Below are positions 9,744 to 18,300 of a DNA stretch of 64,000 nt, one piece after another. This DNA is from Bin80 sp965116685. Lineage in GTDB: Bacteria > Bacteroidota > Rhodothermia > Rhodothermales > Bin80. Positions within the stretch are counted from its first letter, which is position 1; each line of letters opens with the position of its first letter. The stretch spans positions 3,691,969-3,755,968 of the forward strand of contig OZ220707.1 in assembly GCA_965116685.1 (NCBI GenBank). The letters are read 5' to 3'. The notes under the pieces were generated by a model. That model was not told where the DNA came from. It saw only the letters and a list, made by a program, of their open reading frames with translations, and made no database searches. The translations under genes were made by a program, and so were the position numbers.

Positions 9744-10088
9744 ATGAGTTTTTCAGTCGATGAAGTTTACAACGCAGTAGTCATTACTCTCAAAGGGAAT
9801 GTAATGGGAGGCCCAATGGGAGTAAAGCTCCAAGACACGCTCGGCGGCCTGAAAGAACAGGGTAAATTAAATGTGGTTGTGGATTTAGCCAAGGTCAAGT
9901 TCATGAATTCGAGTGGTCTTGGGATGTTGATTAGTGCCATGACCACGATGCGAAATGTTGGTGGTGACGTACGTCTCGCGAATCCGGCCGCAAAAATCAG
10001 ATCTCTGCTGGTGGTAACCAAGTTGGTTACGGTGTTTGAGCACTTTGACTCGGTTCAGGAAGCAGCGAAAAGCTACAAGACCTCCTAA
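9744..10088 (+). CDS. STAS-domain anti-sigma factor antagonist
   Basis: This 114-residue single-domain protein has the STAS fold sequence pattern. The segment FMNSSGLGMLISA near residue 52 matches the SpoIIAA/RsbV phosphorylation loop (usually DSSGLG), where the serine is phosphorylated by an anti-sigma kinase. The usual aspartate before SSG is asparagine here. It probably takes part in a partner-switching cascade controlling an anti-sigma factor or a phosphatase. No RsbW-like kinase or SpoIIE-like phosphatase is next to it. It begins 12 nt after secF and precedes purA by about 86 nt, so it may simply share the sec transcript. Confidence 0.9.
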   Translation: MSFSVDEVYNAVVITLKGNVMGGPMGVKLQDTLGGLKEQGKLNVVVDLAKVKFMNSSGLGMLISAMTTMRNVGGDVRLANPAAKIRSLLVVTKLVTVFEHFDSVQEAAKSYKTS

Positions 10089-10174
10089 ATCACAACCTTC
10101 CCTACATATCTCCGTAGCAGCTCTCATATCTGGGGGCTGCTTTATGCAGCGATATGTCTTGTAATGATTCCCTG

Positions 10175-11443
10175 ATGGCAGTAACCGTTGTGGTAGGTAG
10201 TCAGTGGGGTGACGAGGGAAAGGGGAAAGTTGTAGACCTGCTCGCATCCCAGTTCGATATTGTTGCACGCTATCAGGGCGGTGCCAATGCCGGACATACG
10301 ATAAAGTGGGGCGACAAGACGCATGTACTCCATCTCTTGCCGAGTGGTGTATTTGCATCCGGCGTGCACTGCCTTATCGGGAATGGAGTGGTCATTGATC
10401 CGAAGGCGTTGGTTTCTGAAATTCAGCATGTTCAGAGGTTAGGATATGATTTAAAGGGCCGGTTGTGGATTTCCGGGAATGCACACTGCATTTTGCCGTA
10501 TCATCAGGCGCTGGAGAACGTTCGGTCTGCAGACCGAATTGGAACAACGAAACGAGGAATTGGGCCAGCGTATATGGACAAGGTCGCGCGGACAGGGATT
10601 CGGATTGCGGAGCTGGTTGATCCAGGCGTGTTTTCGAAGCGCGTGCGGGCCGAAGTGGAGCGAAAGAATTTAATACTTCGTGGCAGCTACTGTGAACAAG
10701 GCCTGGACGCGGAAGAGATTATTGCAGAATACATAGATTGCGGACATACCCTCGCGGAGTATGTTACAGATACGGCTCTTTTTCTACATGAAGCGCTTGA
10801 ACATGGGAAGCAGATCCTTGCTGAAGGGGCACAGGGATGCCTTTTGGATATCGATTTTGGCACCTACCCTTATGTAACCTCTAGCTCGCCAACTGCCGGT
10901 GGTGTCTGTACCGGTCTCGGAGTACCCCCCACTGCAATCACCCGGACCATCGGAATCAGCAAAGCATATTGTACACGAGTAGGCCATGGCCCATTCCCAA
11001 CAGAATTAACAGATGCCACCGGGGCGCATCTTCAGAAGATCGGCGGTGAATTTGGTGCGACAACCGGCAGACCACGCAGATGCGGATGGTTGGATTTGGT
11101 TGCACTTCGCTATAGTTGTCGGCTTAATGGATTTGCAGAATTGGCCGTCACAAAATTGGATGTTTTGTCTGGCCTGGAAACTGTAAAGGTGTGTGTTGAA
11201 TACGAGCAGGGAGGTGTGACAGATTCTCACTTCATCAACGATGCACAGTCTCTATCCACGGTTACCCCCCGATACGAAGTAATGCAGGGTTGGAAGGAGG
11301 ATATATGTGGGTGCCGTGATTTTGATGAATTGCCGGGCGCAGCAAAGGACTTAATTCATCGAATACAATCGTTTACGGGTATACCGGTTACGATGATTTC
11401 GACGGGCCCAAAGCGTTCTCAGACGATCCATATGGGCTGTTGA
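10175..11443 (+). CDS. purA: Adenylosuccinate synthetase
   Basis: PurA makes adenylosuccinate from IMP, aspartate and GTP, the first committed step to AMP. The 422-residue protein has VVGSQWGDEGKGKVVDLL at the N-terminus (GTP loop with catalytic Asp), NAGHT, TTKRGIGPAY, EGAQGCLLDIDFGTYPYVTS, GPFPTEL, TTGRPRRCGW and the GTP-binding end STGPKRSQTIHM. An in-frame ATG exists 21 nt upstream (10154), but the family's N-terminus begins at MAVTVVVGSQWG, so 10175 is preferred; neither start has a strong ribosome-binding site. The upstream gap lacks a strong terminator, so it may be read from the secDF transcript. Confidence 0.96.
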   Translation: MAVTVVVGSQWGDEGKGKVVDLLASQFDIVARYQGGANAGHTIKWGDKTHVLHLLPSGVFASGVHCLIGNGVVIDPKALVSEIQHVQRLGYDLKGRLWISGNAHCILPYHQALENVRSADRIGTTKRGIGPAYMDKVARTGIRIAELVDPGVFSKRVRAEVERKNLILRGSYCEQGLDAEEIIAEYIDCGHTLAEYVTDTALFLHEALEHGKQILAEGAQGCLLDIDFGTYPYVTSSSPTAGGVCTGLGVPPTAITRTIGISKAYCTRVGHGPFPTELTDATGAHLQKIGGEFGATTGRPRRCGWLDLVALRYSCRLNGFAELAVTKLDVLSGLETVKVCVEYEQGGVTDSHFINDAQSLSTVTPRYEVMQGWKEDICGCRDFDELPGAAKDLIHRIQSFTGIPVTMISTGPKRSQTIHMGC

Positions 11444-11475
11444 CGCGCCCTTTTCACTTGCAGATCACTTAGTCC

Positions 11476-12774
11476 ATGTTTGTCTTTATCACGAAGCGTA
11501 AGCTCAAGCTTTTGCTCAGCGTGTTTGCGGTGAGCATTGCACTGGCATCGCTCTTGTATACCAGTAATCTCGTTCGACATTTACAGGAGCGCGAGCGTAC
11601 GAGCATTACAATATGGACTGCTGCAATCGAGCAGGTTGCGCTTGCGGCGGGACAAAATCCTTATGAAGCCGATTTTCGGGTTATTGCCGACAAGTTGGAT
11701 CCAGATGATCCAATGACTCAGCGACACCGGGCGGCGTTAGCGTGGGGAAGCAGGTTACCTCTTGGAGATCACATTGATTTCATGTTTGATATAATTTCCG
11801 AGTATTCCCCTGATGTGCCTGCAGCGATTGTTGATGAGGCGGGGAATCCAATTCGGTGGCAGCATCTTGGTGTCCCGGAGGGCGGTGAGTTAACATCGGA
11901 GGATTCACTTAAGATCATGCGGCGCATCGCCCGAATGGGTCGAAATTTTGACCCGATTACGATTGAGATCCAACAGGATTCACTTACCCCGGCATTAATT
12001 CAGCGAGTGTATTATGGGGAAAGTTCTGTCATCCGGGATTTGCGAATTTTCCCCTACTTGCAGCTTACATTCGTGGCATTATTTATAGCATTTGGCTATC
12101 TCGGCTTTTCGTATGCACGTAGGAGCGAACAAAGTAATCTATGGGTTGGGATGGCTCGTGAAGCTGCCCATCAGTTGGGAACGCCAATCTCAAGCCTTAT
12201 GGGTTGGATTGAGGTGATGCGTACGAATCCCAAAGCGGACCACGATACCCTGAAAGAAATGGATGCAGATGTTCAACGTCTTGGTTTGGTTGCAAACCGA
12301 TTCAATGACATTGGCTCGGTGCCGAAACTTGAGGTTCAGGCACTGGCGCCAGTTGTAGATGCAACAGCGAACTATATTCGCAGGCGATTCCCTCGTCGTG
12401 GCATGGCACTCACCGTTGATGTTCCTACAGAATTACAAGCTCCGATCAATGCGGAATTATTTGCATGGGTGGTTGAAAACTTACTCAAGAATGCCATGGA
12501 TGCCATCGAAAATGAGCAGGGGCGAATTCAGATCAATTCGGGAACGGAGAAAGGCCGCGTCTATATTGATGTGAGTGATAATGGCAAGGGAATTGACCGT
12601 AGCGACTGGTCAAGTATCTTCAAGCCGGGGTACAGCACAAAGACGCGGGGGTGGGGCTTGGGACTTAGCCTAGCTAAACGTATCGTGGTAGATTACCACG
12701 GTGGTATGTTAACCCTGACGCATTCGGTTGTTGGTCAAGGTTCAACGTTTCGAATTCTGTTTTCGCAGTCGTAA
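11476..12774 (+). CDS. Membrane sensor histidine kinase
   Basis: This 432-residue kinase has a membrane helix at about residues 10-27, a periplasmic sensor region to about 190, and a second helix near 195-213. The HisKA dimerisation box follows (REAAHQLGTPISSL, with the predicted phospho-histidine at about residue 232). The ATPase domain has an N-box (NLLKNAMDAIENEQG), a G1 box (DNGKGI) and a G2 box (GWGLGLSLAKRIV). No response regulator is next to it, so it is an orphan kinase; its signal and partner are unknown. It starts 32 nt after purA and could be co-transcribed with it. The sequence AHQLGTPISSL differs slightly from the common SHELRTPL form, as is frequent in Bacteroidota kinases. Confidence 0.93.
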   Translation: MFVFITKRKLKLLLSVFAVSIALASLLYTSNLVRHLQERERTSITIWTAAIEQVALAAGQNPYEADFRVIADKLDPDDPMTQRHRAALAWGSRLPLGDHIDFMFDIISEYSPDVPAAIVDEAGNPIRWQHLGVPEGGELTSEDSLKIMRRIARMGRNFDPITIEIQQDSLTPALIQRVYYGESSVIRDLRIFPYLQLTFVALFIAFGYLGFSYARRSEQSNLWVGMAREAAHQLGTPISSLMGWIEVMRTNPKADHDTLKEMDADVQRLGLVANRFNDIGSVPKLEVQALAPVVDATANYIRRRFPRRGMALTVDVPTELQAPINAELFAWVVENLLKNAMDAIENEQGRIQINSGTEKGRVYIDVSDNGKGIDRSDWSSIFKPGYSTKTRGWGLGLSLAKRIVVDYHGGMLTLTHSVVGQGSTFRILFSQS

Positions 12775-13105
12775 TACAGTTAATTTTGATTGCTCATGTC
12801 ACTGTGGTATAGGCACGACAATCTCTCTATATCTATTGATTTGTGGCCGATTACTGGCTCTCGTCCATGAAAAATAATTAAGGGAGGAGTCGTTTGACCG
12901 AGAGCGGTTATTATTTTTTGGAATCAGAAGGATTAACAATGGGAACGGTAATCACACGGATGCGTGACCAGGTGGTTGGTCGGTCTCATCGTTTGCCGAC
13001 AGCAGTTGGAGGAATTTCCCAAGTATTCAGGCGACAACGATCAGGGAAAGAAGCATAGAGGCTTGGGGCGGCAAGTCTCAGATCCGGCGAAGCGGTGCAG
13101 TCCTT
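12775..13105. other. Intergenic region with no supported gene
   Basis: This stretch of about 330 bp lies between two convergent genes. Short open frames exist (for example a 39-codon frame from 12939), but none has a recognisable product or a good start signal. I see no RNA gene and no classic terminator with a T-run. Confidence 0.4.
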
Positions 13106-13489
13106 TTAGCCGGAGAATAAGCCCAACGCAGCTAAAAGGATCCCAATGCCACTGAAAAACATCACGACTATCCAGCGCAAAAGCCGAGTTTCGAGAGCGC
13201 TTATTTTGGTATTCATGTCTCCGCGCAACTCACTTATTTCTCCGCGCAACTCACTTCCCATGGTATTCATGTCTCCGCGCAGCTCACTTCCCATGGTATT
13301 CATGTCTCCGCGCAACTCACTTATTTCTAGACGTATGGTTTGGAATTGGTTGGTCACAAAATCCTTGGTGGCAAACTCCCTTTGTTGTTGTTCTACGGCA
13401 TCTACAACGACATTTTTAATGGCTTCAGCTTGTTGCTCGTTAAAGCCCGAATCGGAGAGATCACGAAGGATAACTTGAGTGTTGATCAT
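13106..13489 (-). CDS. DUF1640-like coiled-coil protein with C-terminal membrane anchor
   Basis: This 127-residue protein begins with a short helical domain (GFNEQQAEAIKNVVVDAVE) and the ATKDFV segment typical of DUF1640-type proteins. A coiled coil follows, made of repeats of an 11-residue unit (ELRGDMNTMGS and variants). It ends in a membrane helix (WIVVMFFSGIGILLAALGL). The topology suggests a tail-anchored coiled coil; the function of this family in bacteria is not established. It is alone on this strand, with no operon partner close by. The DNA of the repeat section is also nearly identical between units (see the separate repeat entry). Confidence 0.75.
   Translation of the reverse strand: MINTQVILRDLSDSGFNEQQAEAIKNVVVDAVEQQQREFATKDFVTNQFQTIRLEISELRGDMNTMGSELRGDMNTMGSELRGEISELRGDMNTKISALETRLLRWIVVMFFSGIGILLAALGLFSG
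13208..13330. repeat. 33-bp tandem repeat inside the coiled-coil gene
   Basis: The block around ATTCATGTCTCCGCGCAACT (plus strand) recurs with 33-bp spacing, and shorter partial copies flank it. Units differ by only one or a few bases, including an A/G change in the middle of one copy. Each unit encodes 11 residues, compatible with hendecad coiled-coil geometry. The near identity at the DNA level implies recent unit duplication. Confidence 0.8.
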
Positions 13490-13651
13490 GTTCGTGTAAA
13501 AATATCTACCAACGATACACCTATCTAAAGTCGTTGGTTCCCCGCTGCACCTCTGTCAGCGCAGAGTTTCTCAGTTTCAAGCAAGCTAGAATTTTCCCTT
13601 CATGGATTCGCGTAAGTGAGTATTGGTCTTGGAGAGGATATTTTGGGTGTA

Positions 13652-14473
13652 TCATGATATTGGCCTGAACGAAGCCGCGGTATTGTTAAATACGATGTTG
13701 ATGGGGGTTCCTCGTTGAATATGAAGGAGGGTCGCTGCATTGCCCTGATTTACGGCAATCTCAAGCAGATTGCTGCTCCCAAATAACATCAAGGTCTCTC
13801 CCACAGGCACATCGCTATAGGTGTGATGAATATTGCGAATGATCCCACTTCCAACATAGCCTGTTACCTCTCTACCCACAGAACGTCTCGCAAAAAGGCT
13901 ATGGGAAATATTTGTGATGCAGTTGCCAAAGTGGTCAACATACACGACCCAGCCTCGAATGCCTTCTTCATCATCAATCGGCAACGCCCAATGAAGCGGC
14001 TCCAAGTGCGAAGCAGGGGAGCCTAGCTCTTCGAGCGGGACCCCACTTGCCAATCTTGCAGCTGCGGGTGCAAAGAGATCCCTACCGTGAAAGGTAGAAG
14101 AGAGCGGCTGGTCCTTATCTACTTTCAGTTCGACCATCTGATCCGGTGTCTCCGTTTCCAGAAGGAGTGCAAATAATCCGTTGTCCGGGCCAACAAAATA
14201 GTGATCATTATGGTTCAGTGCGACGGCACGACGCTCAGATCCAACACCGGGGTCCACGACAACCAGATGGACGGTTCCCGGATGAAAGTATTGCAGGGAC
14301 TGTTGCATCACAAATGCCGCTGCCATGACATCAAAGACCTGAACTTCGTGGGTAATATCAACCAGCGTCAAATTCGGGTTGATGCCGAGCATCATACCCT
14401 TCATGGCACCGACATAACCTTCGCGGGTGCCAAAATCTGTTGTCAGAGTTACAATAGGAGTATGGCGATCCAT
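13652..14473 (-). CDS. SAM hydroxide adenosyltransferase (DUF62 / SAM hydrolase family)
   Basis: The protein belongs to the family that splits S-adenosylmethionine with water to give adenosine and methionine, related to fluorinase and chlorinase. The 273-residue protein has the N-terminal IVTLTTDFGTREGYVGAMKG, the metal/SAM-site region DITHEV, VHLVVVDPGVGSERRAVA and the FVGPDNGLF motif. A C-terminal beta domain contains YVDHFGNCITNI. The length is normal. Its start is 3 nt from the end of the upstream TonB-dependent receptor gene on the same strand, so the two are probably one transcript. Nothing suggests halogenase activity; plain hydrolase is the default reading. Confidence 0.92.
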   Translation of the reverse strand: MDRHTPIVTLTTDFGTREGYVGAMKGMMLGINPNLTLVDITHEVQVFDVMAAAFVMQQSLQYFHPGTVHLVVVDPGVGSERRAVALNHNDHYFVGPDNGLFALLLETETPDQMVELKVDKDQPLSSTFHGRDLFAPAAARLASGVPLEELGSPASHLEPLHWALPIDDEEGIRGWVVYVDHFGNCITNISHSLFARRSVGREVTGYVGSGIIRNIHHTYSDVPVGETLMLFGSSNLLEIAVNQGNAATLLHIQRGTPINIVFNNTAASFRPIS

Positions 14474-14476
14474 AAG

Positions 14477-16471
14477 TCAGAGACTGATTCCGATACCTCC
14501 TTGAATGGAGCGGCCCTCGGCCGGCTCAAAGTAGCGCCCCCCAAAGGCATTCACAACCAGTGAACGTACATATTGGGTATCCAGAATGTTTTGAATTCGA
14601 ACAAAGGGGTGTAGTGTAACCCGTCCCATGTTCCAGTCCGAGTGGGCAAGATATACATCTAGGACTGTAAAACCATCAGATTTGATGGAGTTTGCATTGT
14701 TCCCCCACATCTCCGATGCAGATTCAAGAACGACCTGTGCATTCCATCCCTTGGAAGTCGAACCGTGTAGCGATAGATAGAATTGATGGGCAGGCGCCCC
14801 TGGAATTTCGAGGCCGTTCCCGGGGTCGTTGAGGAAGATGAAAGATCCGTAACTGTAGGTTATTCGGGCATGAAAGGGAGAGTCTACAGGCCATTCGAGT
14901 GCAAGTTCAGCACCATTGTGGCGGTTTTTTCCGCCGTTACTGTACCAAGTGCGCCGATCTTCTCCTTGCTGGGGCAGAAGTCGGTCATTTATGCGTAAAG
15001 AGAAAAGTGCAAAGTCCAGCTTTAATTTCAAGTCATCAAGTTGGCCCCGCACTCCAGTTTCCACCCCTCTGGTTTGTTGTGGATGAAGATCTGAATTGAA
15101 TCCACCCATACCAGAAGGGCTATTAATGAGTTCTGTAGTCGTAGGGGTTTCGAAAGCAGTGCTCCAGTTGGCATACCACGTCAGGGGAGTGGTACGGTAA
15201 GATAGTCCTAGTGATGGGCTCAGTGCAGTGAAGTCTCGACTACCGCTTTGGTCTCCATTCGTATGCAGATGATCCGTCATCTCAAATTGCAGTTGATCAA
15301 GTCGCACTCCGGCAGATACTCCAATCCGAGATGAGAGTTGTGTGCTCAAGCCCGCAAACACGGCAAAGCTGCCAACATTCTCCTGTTGGTCAAGGATAGT
15401 ACGATCTCCCTGACGGCCTGCATCGTTGTTGAATCGTAGGCGATCATCCCGTAATTGTCGTAAATCAAGACCAGTAGTGAATCCGATTGTACTTCCGATA
15501 TCCATCTGGAATTGGGCATACAGACCACCTGCGACACGTTCCAATTCACTCCATGCAAAGGTGAGCGGGTTCTCAAGAGATCTTCGTACTCCGTAAATGG
15601 TCGCAGATAAATTGCCCAGGCCCATTTGTGTATGCAGTGTCACACCGCCCTGTAGGTGGGTACTGGTTTTGCCTGCCGCTGTCGTCACATATCGGGGATC
15701 TGCCTGCTTTGGATCGAAAGACAATTGTTCAAGCGTAAGGGAGCCAGGAGACAGAACATCCTGGATGGCGGCATTGAGTGTCACCATGAGGATCGTTTTG
15801 GGACCGGGGGTTGTTCGGGTGCTGAGGCCTGCGCGAAAAAAATATCCCTTGCTGTGTGCTCGATACCCGTCTTTTTCCACCAGTGAAGCATACGCCTGTA
15901 TCTGATGAGGGCCAAGTTTCAGGCCTGTACTCGCCAGTAGATGGTTGAGGCCATAACTCCCTCTCATGTATCGGAGTCGTAGCGGGGAAGAGCTCTGAGC
16001 ACTGGTAAGATGCAGAACTCCTCCACTGGCATTCCCCCAAAAAAGGGAACTGGGGCCTCTAAGCAGTTCGGAAGATCCAATAAATACCGGATCAACTACA
16101 TCCAGCATACTTTGACCGTCTGGCATAGTGAGGGGAACCCCGTTCAGGAATGCTTGCAGCCCACGAACTCCAAATGCGGCACGATATCCCATTCCCCGAA
16201 TGAGAATGCGTTCACCAAGAGCAAAATGACCACGTTCGCTGATTTGTATTCCAGGGACCCCTCTCAGTGCATTCTGCAGTGATAAACCGGGTTCGGAGGC
16301 AACCATGTCATGTTCTTGAATATAAATACTGCGAGTGGCCGTAGCATATGTTTCCAGTTGCCGTGTTGCTTGGACCGTTATTGTGGGTAAATACACCGTA
16401 GAATCCTGTGCCGGGCTCAAATGGACAAGGAATGCAAAGCCGCATACAAGGAAGATAGAACGGATATTCAT
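14477..16471 (-). CDS. TonB-dependent outer-membrane receptor
   Basis: This 664-residue receptor has a signal peptide (about residues 1-21, ending near SPAQ) and a TonB-box-like LPTITVQATR just after it. A plug domain follows at about residues 45-155 (NALRGVPGIQI, ILIRGMGYRAAFGVRG, LLRGPSSLFWGNASGGVL). The rest is a beta-barrel ending in an aromatic, outer-membrane-targeting strand (GGIGISL). The substrate is not evident; the plug layout resembles siderophore or iron receptors. It is followed after 3 nt by the SAM hydroxide adenosyltransferase gene. The start at 16471 fits the signal peptide. Confidence 0.92.
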   Translation of the reverse strand: MNIRSIFLVCGFAFLVHLSPAQDSTVYLPTITVQATRQLETYATATRSIYIQEHDMVASEPGLSLQNALRGVPGIQISERGHFALGERILIRGMGYRAAFGVRGLQAFLNGVPLTMPDGQSMLDVVDPVFIGSSELLRGPSSLFWGNASGGVLHLTSAQSSSPLRLRYMRGSYGLNHLLASTGLKLGPHQIQAYASLVEKDGYRAHSKGYFFRAGLSTRTTPGPKTILMVTLNAAIQDVLSPGSLTLEQLSFDPKQADPRYVTTAAGKTSTHLQGGVTLHTQMGLGNLSATIYGVRRSLENPLTFAWSELERVAGGLYAQFQMDIGSTIGFTTGLDLRQLRDDRLRFNNDAGRQGDRTILDQQENVGSFAVFAGLSTQLSSRIGVSAGVRLDQLQFEMTDHLHTNGDQSGSRDFTALSPSLGLSYRTTPLTWYANWSTAFETPTTTELINSPSGMGGFNSDLHPQQTRGVETGVRGQLDDLKLKLDFALFSLRINDRLLPQQGEDRRTWYSNGGKNRHNGAELALEWPVDSPFHARITYSYGSFIFLNDPGNGLEIPGAPAHQFYLSLHGSTSKGWNAQVVLESASEMWGNNANSIKSDGFTVLDVYLAHSDWNMGRVTLHPFVRIQNILDTQYVRSLVVNAFGGRYFEPAEGRSIQGGIGISL

Positions 16472-16689
16472 GGTTTGGAGAAGTTGCTGGGCAGTGGCGC
16501 TAAGAGGTTGCCTTGAGAATCTGGGGCATATTGAAGAAATTAAACGAGGCTTTGCCGATCGTCGATATTAATTCTGTAAATTAGGGCATAGAGAATCCGT
16601 AAGATCCTTTCTTTCTTGTCGAGTGTGGTGTTTTTCCTCTGCAACTCAATCTCAATGATTCGGTGCCTAATTGTATATAGTCACAAAAG

Positions 16690-17382
16690 ATGCTGATTGC
16701 GATTGAGGGAATTGATGGTTCAGGAAAAGGGACACAGGCCACCCAACTTCTGGAGCGTACCCGAAATTTAGGGTATACTTCCAAACTCATTTCCTTTCCA
16801 CGCTACAAAGATACCCACTGTTCAAAAATGGTTGCGGCGTACTTGAATGGGGAGTTTGGTACGCTTGAGGAAGTTCCTCCTGTATTTGCAGCAACACTCT
16901 TTGCCTTGGATCGTCTGGAGAGTCGTGCTCATATTGAGCGGGCATGTGAGGAAAATGATTTAGTAATTGTGGATCGATATGTAGCATCAAATTTGGCTTA
17001 TCAAAGTGCCAGGATCACAAACCCGGAACGCGCAAGATTCACAGAATGGCTCTTTAACCTGGAATACGAGATCTATGATCTGCCGAAGCCTGATTTAACG
17101 CTCTTTCTGGAGGTGCCAGCTCATATCTCCAGGGAGTTGGTAGCCCGGAAGGAGACTCGTACATACACAGAAAAGGTCTATGACTTACACGAGCGTGACT
17201 TAATCTATCTCTCCAATGTAAGAGAGGTATATCATGTGCTGATCACTTCACAGATTATAGATCCCTGTCTCATCATGGACTGTCAGGATCGTCATGGCAC
17301 ATTGCGCGCTATGGATGACATAGGACAAGAGGTTTGCGATGCAGTGGTTCAGTACAAAAATTCCGGCACGGGGGCGGTTTAA
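16690..17382 (+). CDS. tmk: Thymidylate kinase
   Basis: Tmk phosphorylates dTMP to dTDP. The 230-residue protein has a P-loop at residues 7-14 (GIDGSGKGTQ) and the DR-containing segment VDRYVASNLAYQSAR near residue 96. The thymidine-binding FPRYKDT lies near residue 36. The LID-like region around RKETRTYTEKVYDLHERD is present. It is slightly longer than typical enzymes (about 205-215 residues). It starts about 220 bp from the divergent receptor gene, so it probably has its own promoter; no strong Shine-Dalgarno sequence is visible. Confidence 0.95.
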   Translation: MLIAIEGIDGSGKGTQATQLLERTRNLGYTSKLISFPRYKDTHCSKMVAAYLNGEFGTLEEVPPVFAATLFALDRLESRAHIERACEENDLVIVDRYVASNLAYQSARITNPERARFTEWLFNLEYEIYDLPKPDLTLFLEVPAHISRELVARKETRTYTEKVYDLHERDLIYLSNVREVYHVLITSQIIDPCLIMDCQDRHGTLRAMDDIGQEVCDAVVQYKNSGTGAV

Positions 17383-17543
17383 CGGGTTGGTCAGGCATTG
17401 AGGATGCATATCCACCGGCATCTGCCCCCATGAGGTTGAATTTAGCAATACAATAGTGAATCCTAGCAGGAAATACAACGTAAAGGCAATGTAAAGAAGC
17501 GTTGCTCTAGAGTGACCATATAAGATATTATTCCGTTCAGGCC

Positions 17544-18233
17544 ATGTGGGTTCGAGTTTTTTCTGCAAACCTTTTCATATTATTTCTCCTGGGGTGCCAA
17601 TTGACTCCTGAGGAGGAAATAGATGCCTCTGAAGCGATGTCGAATTCAGAAGGGGTGGAAGGTGTTATTTCTGAGAAAGAATACGATACAGAGAATACTG
17701 AGTTCATCACAACCGTATTAGGAGAAATTCTTGAAGAGACATTGGGAGAGGCTCCTCGCACATCTGGAATCGGTTATCAGGAGTTACAAAAGCTTCTGCC
17801 AGCGAGAGTGAATGGGGTTCGACCGACGATTACTGAAGGGCAGACGCTTGCAATTGGAAGCGGTTTTTCGAAGATAAGCGGCGAATATAAAGATGGAGAA
17901 CAAGTTGTTATGGTCACGATTATTGATTTAGCAGCATTCGGCAAGCTCGCCGCGGAATCGTTATCAGACTGGGTTGGCGAGGATATTGATCGTGAGAGTG
18001 ATCGGGGTTTTGAGCGCACACACATATTCCAGAACCGATCAAAAGAATATCCGATCTACGAAAAATATCACAATGAACATGGCCACGAGGCCTGTGAGTT
18101 GCATTCATGGGTAGAGGATCGGTTTCTGATCGCAATTTCCGGGGATGGAGTTCCCATGTCCATATGTAAGTCTGCGCGAGACAAGATTTCATTCAGGCGG
18201 TTGGAGAAGTTGGCGGAATCAACTGCCGATTAG
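17544..18233 (+). CDS. Hypothetical lipoprotein
   Basis: This 229-residue protein has a lipoprotein signal peptide with lipobox LLGC (Cys at about residue 18), followed by an acidic linker (TPEEEIDASEAMSN). The mature part contains the fairly regular segments YQELQKLLPARVNGVRPT and KISGEYKDGEQVVMVTI, and ends in a basic helix. I do not recognise a named domain, and no catalytic motif stands out. It probably sits in the periplasm or outer membrane. It is followed by the Asp-box protein gene on the same strand after a gap of about 67 nt. Confidence 0.8.
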   Translation: MWVRVFSANLFILFLLGCQLTPEEEIDASEAMSNSEGVEGVISEKEYDTENTEFITTVLGEILEETLGEAPRTSGIGYQELQKLLPARVNGVRPTITEGQTLAIGSGFSKISGEYKDGEQVVMVTIIDLAAFGKLAAESLSDWVGEDIDRESDRGFERTHIFQNRSKEYPIYEKYHNEHGHEACELHSWVEDRFLIAISGDGVPMSICKSARDKISFRRLEKLAESTAD

Positions 18234-18300
18234 TCAGGAGATGTGAATCATAAGGGTAGATCGTTGTAACTTTGGCGTCTACACTTATTTGATTCTTCCG

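Noticed and set aside
12939..13058. 39-codon plus-strand frame
   Set aside because: No recognisable product, no ribosome-binding site of note and no conserved context.
13101..13140. Ten-base inverted repeat (TCCTTTTAGC / GCTAAAAGGA)
   Set aside because: It spans the stop codon of the coiled-coil gene, has a 20-nt loop and no T-run, so it is a poor terminator candidate and may be chance.
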